Shown in pieces: positions 18,478 through 27,004 of a DNA stretch of 64,000 bases. This DNA comes from Halosegnis longus (lineage in GTDB: Archaea > Halobacteriota > Halobacteria > Halobacteriales > Haloarculaceae), in the NCBI RefSeq assembly GCF_009663395.1, contig NZ_QKNW01000002.1:1-64000 (forward strand), given 5' to 3'. The translations under genes and the position numbers were made by a program. The notes beneath the pieces were generated by a model, which was given only the letters and a program-made list of their open reading frames with translations, had not been told where the DNA came from and ran no database searches. Within the stretch, counting starts at the first letter, position 1. Each line of letters opens with the position of its first letter.

Positions 18478-18701
18478 GTATAGATGCACGTCTTAGAGGA
18501 ATATAGTGCTTTGGTGAATTCATATGTTCCCCCAGTAGAGAGTACACCGGCTGGATTCCCCCAAGTGAATTCCGGAAATCGGGGGAGAAGTAGCGGAACA
18601 CAGACAAACGGCCAGAAAGCGCCGATGGATAGGCTTCTGCCGATAGATTCGTTCGAGCCGCGGTGCGGTTATCCAACGCCGCAGGTACGCTGTCCGATAC
18701 T

Positions 18702-19502
18702 CTACTGTACAGCGTCAATGACTGCTGCCACGTCCGACTCATCCTCAAGAGAGTCGTCACCAACGAGGTGCAGTCGTTGTCGTGGCCGTCCGACATCCTG
18801 TTTAATCTGTGTCGTGGCAATCGCGCCGGCATCCTCAAGCGTGGTCTTGGCGCGCGAGATCGTCGCTTTACTGGAGAGACCACAATCCTCCAGGAGCTTC
18901 GAAACCGCATACAGCGAGCAATCGTTGGCTGCCGCCGCCAGCACCGCTCGCTGTTGGTCTGGCGTCTCGCCGGGGGCTTGCAGCGCGGAAATAAAGTCAG
19001 TCTGCAGGTCTTCGTCGAACTCCTCGGCCACGCGCTCACGGAACGTCGACAGCGTCCCGCCGGGAAGCCCGTATGGCTCGCCGGCCTCGAATGCCTGTGC
19101 GGCGGCCTCGCGTGCTCGCTCGACCGTGGGTGTATCCTCGCTCGTCGTCGCGACGGTCGTCTCAGGCAGTGGCGTCGAGACCGCGACCGCGTCGTCCGTC
19201 ACCGCGAAACTCGACTCATGTGCTGCGGTCTCCGAAACGCGAACGTCCGCGGTCGCTGCAAGCTCATTGAACAGGAGCCGCCCGAGGTAGTCGCCTCGGA
19301 GACGTGTTCTGGCTGTTGGCGACAATACGATGCGCTCCGGGCCTAGTTCCGGCATCTCGCCGGGTGGGTCAGTCGGCGCTGGAGTGCCACACAGGCGTGA
19401 TGCATACCCGACCGCTTCCCGGGCGCTGGTGAAGACGAGATACTCGGGTGCAGTCAGTGCCGCGAACGTGGGGGCTGAATGCTCGGCTGGGGGTGCACTC
19501 AT
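18702..19502 (-). CDS. TbsP-like (DUF5821) transcription regulator
   Basis: 266 residues. The N-terminal half resembles haloarchaeal DUF5821 proteins (TFAALTAPEYLVFTSAREAV; GDYLGRLLFNELAA). The C-terminal third is an HTH region (LLEDCGLSSKATISRAKTTLEDAGAI followed by KQDVGRPRQRLHL). The only characterised relative I know is TbsP of Haloferax, a regulator of central carbon metabolism. It stands alone; the 224 bases upstream of the preceding HTH gene contain a TCCGGAAATCGGGG sequence faintly resembling the shared element seen further left, which I do not count as a copy. Confidence 0.6.
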   Translation of the reverse strand: MSAPPAEHSAPTFAALTAPEYLVFTSAREAVGYASRLCGTPAPTDPPGEMPELGPERIVLSPTARTRLRGDYLGRLLFNELAATADVRVSETAAHESSFAVTDDAVAVSTPLPETTVATTSEDTPTVERAREAAAQAFEAGEPYGLPGGTLSTFRERVAEEFDEDLQTDFISALQAPGETPDQQRAVLAAAANDCSLYAVSKLLEDCGLSSKATISRAKTTLEDAGAIATTQIKQDVGRPRQRLHLVGDDSLEDESDVAAVIDAVQ

Positions 19503-19557
19503 ACATCAGTTTAGTGGTGGGATAAAATAAGACCTGTCGCTCTGGAATCTGTTGGCT

Positions 19558-19986
19558 TCACTGTTCCTCTCGCAGTGCGACGACCGCGTCCGCCCGCTCG
19601 ACCCGCCGCGGTTCCCCATCGTGCACAACAAACAGATCGTTGCCGACGGTGACGGGCGCACGGTCACCCTCCTCGAAGCCAGCATCGCGGGCGTTCGGGA
19701 GCTGTACCTGATACCCGTTCCCCTCCGGCTGGATGCTCGCGAACATGATGCGATAGAGCGACTCGGCGTCACGCGCCAGCGGATCGACCAGTTCGATGCG
19801 GTCGCGGCCAGTAAGTTCCGCTCGATTCCCGACCAGTAGCGTGTCGTCGACGGCGACGATGAACACGTCGGCGAGGTCGTGCACGTCGCCGTCGTCGGTC
19901 TCACGCACGAGCCCAGCCTCGCGCGCCGGCACGGTCACCTGCAGCGCAAGCCCGCCGCCCGAACGTTTGATACGGTTCGCTGCCAT
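19558..19986 (-). CDS. AbrB/SpoVT-like double-domain DNA-binding protein
   Basis: About 142 residues with two copies of a swapped-hairpin-like pattern: GGGLALQVTVPAREAGLV followed by DTLLVGNRAEL, then NGYQVQLPNARDAGFEEGD followed by NDLFVVHDGE. Two tandem AbrB-like units in one chain would give a DNA-binding domain without dimerisation. The ATG chosen (MAANRIKRSGG) abuts a perfect 9+9 palindrome that fills the gap to the divergent TOPRIM gene, suggesting autoregulation. Assignment to AbrB is by pattern only. Confidence 0.6.
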   Translation of the reverse strand: MAANRIKRSGGGLALQVTVPAREAGLVRETDDGDVHDLADVFIVAVDDTLLVGNRAELTGRDRIELVDPLARDAESLYRIMFASIQPEGNGYQVQLPNARDAGFEEGDRAPVTVGNDLFVVHDGEPRRVERADAVVALREEQ

Positions 19987-20009
19987 ACGTTCGTACACGA
20001 TACGAACGT
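19987..20009. promoter_or_regulatory. Perfect palindrome between divergent genes, copy 1
   Basis: ACGTTCGTA-CACGA-TACGAACGT: two perfect 9-base arms around 5 bases, wedged between the start codons of the AbrB-like gene and the TOPRIM gene. A second copy with the same core (CGTTCGTA-CRCGA-TACGAACG) lies at 51011-51033. An operator or partition-type site is likely. Confidence 0.75.
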
Positions 20010-21678
20010 GGAAAGAGCTACCGACGACGACTCTCCCGACCGCCCGCTCTCAGAGCTGATCGACGACCGGAGCGACATCGCTGAGTTGCGACCACGCATC
20101 AAGGAGCGGGCTCGCGAACTCCGGGCGGCTGGGGACGACGCCCACGTTGAAGACCTCCTCGCGCTGACGCGCAAGAACGATACGGCGTACATCTCCGATG
20201 CGGACATGGCGAAAGCGGAGTGGGCAGCCGAGATGTACGAGTACGCGAACGACCACTTCCGCGAGCAGCGCGACGACGGCGAGCTTGACGCCGCCGACAT
20301 GGACTGGACGCCCGACGGCGACGTGATGATTGCACCGCGGAAACTCCACTACTTCCTCGGCGGCTCGGGGAAAACGACCCGCGACGGCCGCCCCGTTGAG
20401 AATAACACGCACTGTTGGGGTGAACTCCGCGAGGGGTTGCGGTGGGCGCAGATTCTCGGCCTCGTCGACGCCGACGCCATCAAAGACAAGCGGAATCCGT
20501 CGCCACAGGGACCGGCTATCACCATCGCGAGCGACGGATCGGTCGAGGACGCCTCGCCTGCTCGCGACCGCGGTCCCGCCCGCGTGCTTGACGAGGTCGG
20601 GCCGTTCGAAATCGACACTGGCTACCGGAAACCGAACGTACCGACGGAGATTCGCCGGCCCGAACTGCGCCACGAGGATGCCGACGATCTCATTAGTACG
20701 GTTGCGGAGGACCTCGTCGACACAGCCTTCCAGCGCGTCCGGTATGACGCGCTCTCCCAGCAGGCCTACTACGTTGAGGTGTGGTGCGAGAAGTCGGGTA
20801 TCATCCCCCAATCGCTCTCTGCGGAGTACGGGGTCACCCGGCGTCCTGCAGGCGGTGGGGAGATGTCGTATCAAATGTGCCGACAGGCCATCGAGATTGC
20901 GGCCGCTCGCGAGCAGGGCCTCGTCATTATCCTACTCACCGACTACGACCCGAAGGGCAGTGATATGCCGAAGTCCGCCGCCCGGAAGCTCGAGGTTGAA
21001 GCCGCGTTTCACGACACGGAGGTGCAGCTGCATCACGCGGGCGTCACCCGCGCACAGGTGCAGGAGTACGAGCTCCGAACAACGCCGGCGAACGACCCCA
21101 GCGGTGACGCGGCGAATCCGGGCCGGAAGGCGTACGAGGGGCACACGGAGACATTCGAGGCGTACGCCGGACAGGACCCGGTCGAAGTGGATGCCTTTGC
21201 CGCCGACTATCCTGGCGAGTTCCGCCAGGCCATTGCCGACTACATCGAGCCGTACTATGACGATGCGCTCGCGACGCGGATTGAGGCGGCGACCGAGGAT
21301 GCAAAGCAAGAGGCACTCCGACTCGTCCGTCGCCGCCTCAGTGAGGACGAAATCGCGGTTGAGGATGCCGTGGCGGACCTCCAGCGGGCGATTGATGCCT
21401 ACATCGACCGCATGGCCCCTGGGTTCGAGGCCGCCGAAGCCAGCCTTGAAGCACTTGCTGATGAGGCGCGCGAACAGCGCGAGGAACACAAACTGGACCA
21501 GCGTCGTGACGAGCTGAAGGACGCAATCCGCATGGACTTCCGCGATGCACTTGCCGACGTGGAGGTCGACCTACCGGACCCGGACGCCGACGGCCGCGAG
21601 GGGCCGCTGCTGGATACGCGACGTGGCTTCTTCGAGCAGGTCGACTGGTACAAGGCGAACGATATTCGCGAGGAGTAG
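20008..21678 (+). CDS. Spo11/Topo VI-A-like TOPRIM protein
   Basis: About 556 residues from GTG. The N-terminal domain has RKLHYFLGGSG and later ELREGLRWAQILGLVDADAIKDKRNP, matching the Y-containing CAP-like domain pattern of proteins related to topoisomerase VI subunit A. The TOPRIM domain follows: glutamate in VEVWCEKSG near residue 256 and DYDPKGSDM near residue 312. The later DPVEVDAFAADYP corresponds to the E-x-D-A motif of this family. The C-terminal 150 residues are an acidic coiled coil (AEASLEALADEAREQREEH). It could cleave or manipulate DNA, but no B-subunit ATPase gene is nearby. The GTG lies inside the palindrome and is preferred because an earlier in-frame start would overlap the divergent gene. 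Confidence 0.72.
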   Translation: MERATDDDSPDRPLSELIDDRSDIAELRPRIKERARELRAAGDDAHVEDLLALTRKNDTAYISDADMAKAEWAAEMYEYANDHFREQRDDGELDAADMDWTPDGDVMIAPRKLHYFLGGSGKTTRDGRPVENNTHCWGELREGLRWAQILGLVDADAIKDKRNPSPQGPAITIASDGSVEDASPARDRGPARVLDEVGPFEIDTGYRKPNVPTEIRRPELRHEDADDLISTVAEDLVDTAFQRVRYDALSQQAYYVEVWCEKSGIIPQSLSAEYGVTRRPAGGGEMSYQMCRQAIEIAAAREQGLVIILLTDYDPKGSDMPKSAARKLEVEAAFHDTEVQLHHAGVTRAQVQEYELRTTPANDPSGDAANPGRKAYEGHTETFEAYAGQDPVEVDAFAADYPGEFRQAIADYIEPYYDDALATRIEAATEDAKQEALRLVRRRLSEDEIAVEDAVADLQRAIDAYIDRMAPGFEAAEASLEALADEAREQREEHKLDQRRDELKDAIRMDFRDALADVEVDLPDPDADGREGPLLDTRRGFFEQVDWYKANDIREE

Positions 21679-21916
21679 CCCACCGACGCGTCACTGCTGG
21701 TTGCTGTCACCGTCTGAGCGGCGCTGCTCGGGTTGTGATATGCTGCCCTGTTGAAATTCACACTCAGTACAGTTGCAGCAAATCTATGCGTGTTTTATCT
21801 GGGTACGGGAAACGCTGGAAGCGATGATTCGTCCTGAAGTGTGGCGACGAAGTGCTGTCTCAGCCCCGCTGGTCGTTTTACACAGTTTTTTGATACGTGG
21901 CTGTAGTAAATGTGGT

Positions 21917-23119
21917 ATGCGCGATGTACCGATGTACAATCCCACTCATCGGGTCCCCCGATCTCGCAAGCATGGGCCCGACTCCGACCCGTCTGTCCGC
22001 TGGAGTCACCAACTTCAAAAGTACGTCCATGAGGTCGCTATCTGGGACAACACGGTGTATGTCGCAGTGAGTGATGAGGTTGTGGCAATCGGTACCGATG
22101 GCACCGAACAGTGGTCGTTCCGAACGGACGATGAGGTGTGGTCGTCGCCAGCGGTCGTGGATGGCACCGTCTACGTCGGGAGTGACGACGCCCATGTTTA
22201 CGCGCTGGATGCTCGCAGTGGCACCGAACAGTGGTCGTTCCGAACGGACGGTGAGGTGCGGTCGTCGCCAGCGGTAGTTGATGATACCGTTTACGTCGGG
22301 AGCGGGTACAGCGCGCAGGTGTCGTCGCCTCCTTTCGATAGGGGGACTGTCTACGCGCTGGATGCTGCCAGTGGCACCGAACGGTGGACGTTCCAAACAG
22401 CCAATGATCCAGTTTCGGGTGTGAGCTCGTCGCCAGCGGTCGTGGATGGCACCGTCTACGTCGGGAGTGACGACGCCCATGTTTACGCGCTGGATGCTCG
22501 CAGTGGCACCGAACAGTGGTCGTTCCAAACAGCCAATGCTCCAAGTTCGGTTGTGAGGTCGTCGCCAGCGGTCGTGGATGGCACCGTCTACATCGGGAGT
22601 CGCGACACCCATGTTTACGCGCTGGATGCCCGCAGTGGCACCGAACAGTGGTCGTTCCAAACGGACGGTTGGGTGCGGTCGTCACCTGCGGTGGTTGATG
22701 ACACTGTCTACGTCGGGAGTGACGACACCCGTGTTTACGCACTGGATGCTCGCGGTGGCACCGAGCAGTGGTCGTTCCGAACGGACGGTGAGGTGCGGTC
22801 GTCGCCAGCGGTGGTTGATGATACCGTTTACATCGGGAATGTCGACCGTCATGTCTACGCGCTGGATGCTGCCAGTGGCACCGAACAGTGGTCGTTCCAA
22901 ACAGACGGTACAACGATCTCACCTGTGGTGGTTGATGGCACTGTCTACGTCGGGAGTTGTGACAGGGTCTACGCCTTAGGGGAAGAGGAGTCAGGAGGGA
23001 ATACGAAAGTCTACGAACGCTGTTCAGGGTGTGGGGCGGATTTGTCCGACCACGGTGACGTGAACTTCTGCCCAAAGTGCGGGGCTCAGACAGAGACGAG
23101 TGCAGACTCCAATTCATAA
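21917..23119 (+). CDS. PQQ-like beta-propeller protein with zinc ribbon
   Basis: About 400 residues made of seven or eight repeats of about 40 residues with the propeller signature SSPAVVDGTVYVGS..VYALDA..GTEQWSF. The C-terminus is a zinc ribbon, CSGCGADLS and CPKCGAQ. There is no signal peptide from the chosen ATG (MRDVPMYNPTH), so it is probably cytoplasmic; an upstream start would add about 48 poorly conserved residues. PQQ-propeller repeats are generic scaffolds and do not prove binding of the cofactor. Blades are nearly identical in DNA, indicating recent internal duplication. No neighbour suggests a pathway. Confidence 0.85.
   Translation: MRDVPMYNPTHRVPRSRKHGPDSDPSVRWSHQLQKYVHEVAIWDNTVYVAVSDEVVAIGTDGTEQWSFRTDDEVWSSPAVVDGTVYVGSDDAHVYALDARSGTEQWSFRTDGEVRSSPAVVDDTVYVGSGYSAQVSSPPFDRGTVYALDAASGTERWTFQTANDPVSGVSSSPAVVDGTVYVGSDDAHVYALDARSGTEQWSFQTANAPSSVVRSSPAVVDGTVYIGSRDTHVYALDARSGTEQWSFQTDGWVRSSPAVVDDTVYVGSDDTRVYALDARGGTEQWSFRTDGEVRSSPAVVDDTVYIGNVDRHVYALDAASGTEQWSFQTDGTTISPVVVDGTVYVGSCDRVYALGEEESGGNTKVYERCSGCGADLSDHGDVNFCPKCGAQTETSADSNS
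22100..22980 (+). repeat. Near-identical internal DNA repeats in the propeller gene
   Basis: Blocks of about 120-180 bases recur with few changes. For example GGCACCGTCTACGTCGGGAG followed by TGACGACGCCCATGTTTACG occurs at 22160 and 22450, and GGCACCGAACAGTGGTCGTT occurs five times. Protein-level repeats of such age would normally have drifted apart at third positions, so duplication or gene conversion is recent. Confidence 0.85.
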
Positions 23120-23775
23120 GTATACGACCCGTGGGTGTTTGATACCAGTCTCAGTCGCAGAGCCTAGTGACTCACTCAATGATTCGGTCAGCAGCGGGAT
23201 GCTGTACAGATGATCGAATCGCTGCATGTGCGCCCTACATCTTGCACGGCTTCCAGAACGTGTACTGGATCTGGTAAGACTCACAGCGGTATCTACAGGC
23301 GGAGCAGGCCGAGTGCCTCGGGGCTTGACCCCGAGGCGGTTCACGCACTTCGAGTAGCACAGCTGATTCGGTAGATCAGAGATGGAATGAACGTGGTCGC
23401 AGTGCTGCATTGATCCTCTGTATACCGCACGTAGTCTGTACCAAATTCGAAGAATTCTATTGAAGCTAAACATCCTACTCACTGCGTAACCCCCCGTGAT
23501 TGTGTCCCGGTTACTACCCCACAGCGTGTAGGCGTTCACCGCGGCGAACGGATTCTACCTCAGTCTCTCTCCAGTTGAAATGGCGTTAGTAGATACGCGC
23601 GTATCCACCGCGCTCGCCAGCACCCTCGAACCCAGGCGGCAACTCGCGTCCAACCCTCACGTCCAGCAGGATGTGCTGTGCGGCCCGTGTGGCTGTTTGT
23701 GGTTGCCGGGTAGGTCTCCATCACACTCTGGGGCAACTGACCCACACGGTACCCGCTCGTGGCTGCTGTCTCGTC
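23120..23775. other. Gene-free stretch with a strong hairpin
   Basis: 656 bases without a convincing gene on either strand. The main structure is a perfect hairpin at 23315-23337 (GCCTCGGGG-CTTGA-CCCCGAGGC, 9-base arms). It may be a terminator or the subterminal hairpin of a decayed IS200/IS605-type element, but no transposase remnant is visible. Composition is lower in GC than flanking genes around 23430-23470. Confidence 0.55.
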
Positions 23776-24489
23776 TCACTCGATATGCCCCGTCCTGTGC
23801 GTTGAGGCTATGGCGAGCCGGCCATCAACATCCTGCAGGTCGTGGTGACTCGCTGCGGCGAGTTCGTCGATTGTATCCTCAACCTCCGGACGCCGGAACC
23901 GGTCGCCAGAGACTTCCTCGACGACTTCGGACCGAGCGACACCGTAGCCGGAGTCGCGCTGGTGTTCGTCGACGTAGTCCACAACCACATCGCCGATATC
24001 GGTCGCATCGGCGTCGACTGTGATATCCTCGCGCTCGTGTAGTTTCGTCGCGCGGAGATATGTCGAGAGGACCGACTCCTTCTGCTTCTGGAACGCTTTG
24101 TACGTTCCCGAGATGGTGAGGCGGTCGCCCTCTTCGACCGTATCGCAGTCGTCGCCTCGGAGAAACACGATGAGCCTCGGTGGGTCTTCGAGCGTCGAGT
24201 TTGGTGGCTTCGTGAGTATCTTCTGATGGTCGATCAGGTCAGATTCGGAGAGCTTGAACCGGAGGACGGGGTTGCCACAGTCTTCACACCGCTCCGGTTT
24301 CTGCATCTCTCCGGGCTGTTGTCGTCGTTGATTGATGTAGTAACACGATGTGCATTCGAAAGCTGCATTATGACAGAATGGCTCGACTGGCCCAGCCTCG
24401 ACGACAGCTGCGTCGACGGAAATCGTGGAGTTGAGGTCGGCCGCTCGCTGCTTCCCGACGCGAATCACGTCGCCCGGGTCGTCGCTCAT
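23776..24489 (-). CDS. Free-standing MCM N-terminal-like OB/zinc protein
   Basis: 237 residues. The order of elements follows the N-terminal domain of MCM helicases: a zinc module with FECTSCYYIN and ERCEDCGNP, then the strand/loop pattern SDLIDHQKILTKPPN, PPRLIVFLRGDD and VEEGDRLTISGTYKA of the MCM OB fold. No AAA+ domain follows; instead there is a helical C-terminus. The MCM N-domain binds DNA and makes rings, so a single-strand DNA-binding accessory role is plausible. It overlaps the HerA/VirD4-like ATPase gene by ATGA and is the last gene of the long leftward array, which ties it to DNA handling by that apparatus. Confidence 0.7.
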   Translation of the reverse strand: MSDDPGDVIRVGKQRAADLNSTISVDAAVVEAGPVEPFCHNAAFECTSCYYINQRRQQPGEMQKPERCEDCGNPVLRFKLSESDLIDHQKILTKPPNSTLEDPPRLIVFLRGDDCDTVEEGDRLTISGTYKAFQKQKESVLSTYLRATKLHEREDITVDADATDIGDVVVDYVDEHQRDSGYGVARSEVVEEVSGDRFRRPEVEDTIDELAAASHHDLQDVDGRLAIASTHRTGHIE

Positions 24490-26990
24490 TGGTCACCCTC
24501 GTAGAGCGCGACGTTGATGCGGTCCCATGGCAGTTCAACTACTTTCTCGCCGACAATCGAGAGGTCGTACTCGTCGTTATCGGTTCGTTTGTAACACGGC
24601 TCCAGATTCTTCGGCGATCCGTCGTCGTGAACACCGATATGGTTCTTCAGTGACCCTCGTTTGTAGTCTGGGTGAGGGGCCGCCCAGTCGGATTGCGTCC
24701 GCACTGGCCCCTCCTCGTCGAGAATTTCACACGCAGTGACCAGTTTCTCCCGCACGTCGCGGTCCTTATCGAGCCAGTCGCGAATCTGGCGTGGCACCTC
24801 GAAGTCCTTCGCGACCTCCTCGACGGTCGGGAGGTCCTCGGGATTGAACGTCACCTCCTCTTGCCCGCGCTCGGCCTCCGTTGACTGCAGCATCAGGTCG
24901 GTTTCGAGCGGATACGGCCGACGGTCTTTGAGTGCGCTCCGGACGAGCGCCTCGTTCCCGGCCACATCCTCGGCCGTCGTCCCGTCGGGGAAGTGTGCAT
25001 CTGTCAGATACCACTGCGAGTAGTAGTCGCCCACCGACGGCTCCTCGTCTGCCGGGTCGTGCACGGTCCGTTCGGGGACATGAACCCACCAGTTGCAGTG
25101 GCGGTCGCCGCCGTCGACCCACGGGTCGTGCCGGTTGTCGTTATCGGGGTCGGGCCGGACCTCGGCCCCGAACGCGAGTCCGTAGCGGTCCAGCCAGAAC
25201 TCGTCTTTCAGCGAGAGGGCACAGGGGGACCCGCGTAACTCCACCGGGTAGTACTTCTGGCCGCCGGCGACGACCATCCCCCAACCAATCGAAAACTGGT
25301 TCAGCTGTCGCCGCTCCTCGTCAGTGAAGTTGTGCGAGCGGTCCAGCGTCTCAATCCCCTCCTCGTTCTGCCGGAGGAGTACCTTCGTCGCGAAATTCTG
25401 CCGAATCGACTTCTCCACGTCGTTCAGCTTCTGCGTGCTCGCGAGCATCATGATACCGCGCGAGCCGCCGCGTGAGCCGATGCGGAAGAGCGTCTGTTTC
25501 AGGGCACGAATCGCTTTGGTCTGCCCGCCGCCAAACCCGTGCTTCGACGGCGCGAGATCCTTCAGTTCACGAATTTCCAGGCAGGCACGCGGGAGTCGTG
25601 CGTTCTCCTCACGTGCTTCCCAAATCAACTCCAGCCAGAGGTTGATGATGTAGTACTTCAGCGGCTCTTGGCCCCGCCCGAGGAACGACGTACAGAGAAC
25701 CGTCGCCGTCTCCTGGTCGGCGATAACCTCGGCCATATCGATGTTCGTCGCGGCCGCTGGTGAGGTGATGAGGCCGTCGCCGGCGAGCCGAGCCAGTTGG
25801 TTCGCGGCGTCGGTGAGCACGTCCGAGGCCGGCATCTTGTACTCCGCCGTTTTCGTCACCGTTGAGCCGCCCTCGCGCTCGCCGACGGTTTCCGTCCAGG
25901 TCACCTCGGCAGGCGTTTCGCGAGCATAGAGATTTAGCTTGAAGATGAGTTCGGCCACGTCACCACCGTTGGCGAGCGTCTCGTCGAGTGCCTGCTCGAT
26001 GCGGTGGACCACGTCACCCTCGCGCTTGTTCACACCGGCAAAGTTCAGAATCATCTCCGGCGTCAACTGGTCGATGCCGATGGTGAACTGTGTGAAGTTC
26101 GCCGGGAGTCGGTCGGGGACGGAGTCTTCCATCCGCGGGACCAGCACCTCAGCGTCGAAGCCGCGCGGCACCTGGTCGAGCCGGTCGAGATTCTGCTGGA
26201 TGACTTCCTCGTCGGTTGGAATCGGGAGCATCGGGGTCTCCATCCGGCCATCATCGAAAATCGAGAAATAGGAATAGCCATGCTCTTCCCAGAGATTCAT
26301 CCCAATCGAGGTGAGCGTTGAGTCCTTGCCAGACCGCGGGAGCGCACAGGCGAGGATATGGTCACACGAGTCGTGTGGGATTTCGACCTTCCGCGCGTCT
26401 AGATCGTCGGAGTTCTCAGCGGAGAGTCGCCGCCGACCGACAGGCGTCGGATTCTCCTCCTCGTCGAGCGACCCGAGGTGGCCGAGATTCTCGACAACTA
26501 ACGGCGTCCAGTTCGACGGGTCGTGAATCGAGTTCTCGTACCCGAGCGCCTGCGCGACCGCCGAGAGCGTTGCTGCCTCCTCTTCGGCGTCGGGGAAGCG
26601 CCCCTGCGACCGCGCCCGGTCATGTGCTTGGTACGTCGCCCGGTATCTCGCGGCCATCTCGACGGTTATCTCTTCACCGAGATTCTCGGCCAGCGCTGCG
26701 GGCGACTGCAGCATCTGCTCGAGATCGGCGTCATTCTCCAGCACCGACCGAATGTGCGTCATGATTTCCGACGCCCGCCGCTCTTCGCGACTTCCAATCG
26801 CGGACCGTGCCTGCTTGAGCAAGCCGCGTACATAGCCTTCCGTCTGGAGCGTATCCTCGCGGGCGGCTCGCTCGCGCTGTGCCTCGATGACGCCACGGAC
26901 GGCATCCGATATCTCGGCATCGTCCTGTGACTGAATCTGCTGGTATTTCCGTTCAAACGCGTCGCTATCGTGGGTCTGTGATTCTGACAT
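24486..26990 (-). CDS. HerA/VirD4-like DNA-translocating ATPase
   Basis: About 834 residues. An N-terminal helical region precedes Walker A ALPRSGKDSTL near residue 218, the variant GKDS/T loop found in TraG/VirD4/HerA ATPases. The likely Walker B region reads PRACLEIRELKDLAP, with a Glu where Asp is usual. GIMMLASTQKLNDV then resembles the sensor strand of VirD4-like proteins (hhhaTQ..sd). No transmembrane segment is visible, unlike classical VirD4; neighbouring membrane proteins could supply the anchor. The start is the ATG of MSESQTHDSD, 14 bases after the preceding stop. It is the best evidence that the surrounding operon moves DNA or protein through the envelope. Confidence 0.8.
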   Translation of the reverse strand: MSESQTHDSDAFERKYQQIQSQDDAEISDAVRGVIEAQRERAAREDTLQTEGYVRGLLKQARSAIGSREERRASEIMTHIRSVLENDADLEQMLQSPAALAENLGEEITVEMAARYRATYQAHDRARSQGRFPDAEEEAATLSAVAQALGYENSIHDPSNWTPLVVENLGHLGSLDEEENPTPVGRRRLSAENSDDLDARKVEIPHDSCDHILACALPRSGKDSTLTSIGMNLWEEHGYSYFSIFDDGRMETPMLPIPTDEEVIQQNLDRLDQVPRGFDAEVLVPRMEDSVPDRLPANFTQFTIGIDQLTPEMILNFAGVNKREGDVVHRIEQALDETLANGGDVAELIFKLNLYARETPAEVTWTETVGEREGGSTVTKTAEYKMPASDVLTDAANQLARLAGDGLITSPAAATNIDMAEVIADQETATVLCTSFLGRGQEPLKYYIINLWLELIWEAREENARLPRACLEIRELKDLAPSKHGFGGGQTKAIRALKQTLFRIGSRGGSRGIMMLASTQKLNDVEKSIRQNFATKVLLRQNEEGIETLDRSHNFTDEERRQLNQFSIGWGMVVAGGQKYYPVELRGSPCALSLKDEFWLDRYGLAFGAEVRPDPDNDNRHDPWVDGGDRHCNWWVHVPERTVHDPADEEPSVGDYYSQWYLTDAHFPDGTTAEDVAGNEALVRSALKDRRPYPLETDLMLQSTEAERGQEEVTFNPEDLPTVEEVAKDFEVPRQIRDWLDKDRDVREKLVTACEILDEEGPVRTQSDWAAPHPDYKRGSLKNHIGVHDDGSPKNLEPCYKRTDNDEYDLSIVGEKVVELPWDRINVALYEGDQ

Positions 26991-27004
26991 GAATGCGAAT
27001 CTGA

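Noticed and set aside
18565-18585. TCCGGAAATCGGGG as a fourth copy of the shared 16-base element
   Set aside because: Only the first half matches and it is not positioned at a start like the other three.
20330-21517. A 395-codon second frame within the TOPRIM gene
   Set aside because: Arg/Ser-rich shadow; the TOPRIM frame carries all family motifs.
22038-23117. Long minus-strand frames opposite the propeller gene
   Set aside because: They are repetitive His/Arg/Thr-rich shadows of the repeated propeller DNA.
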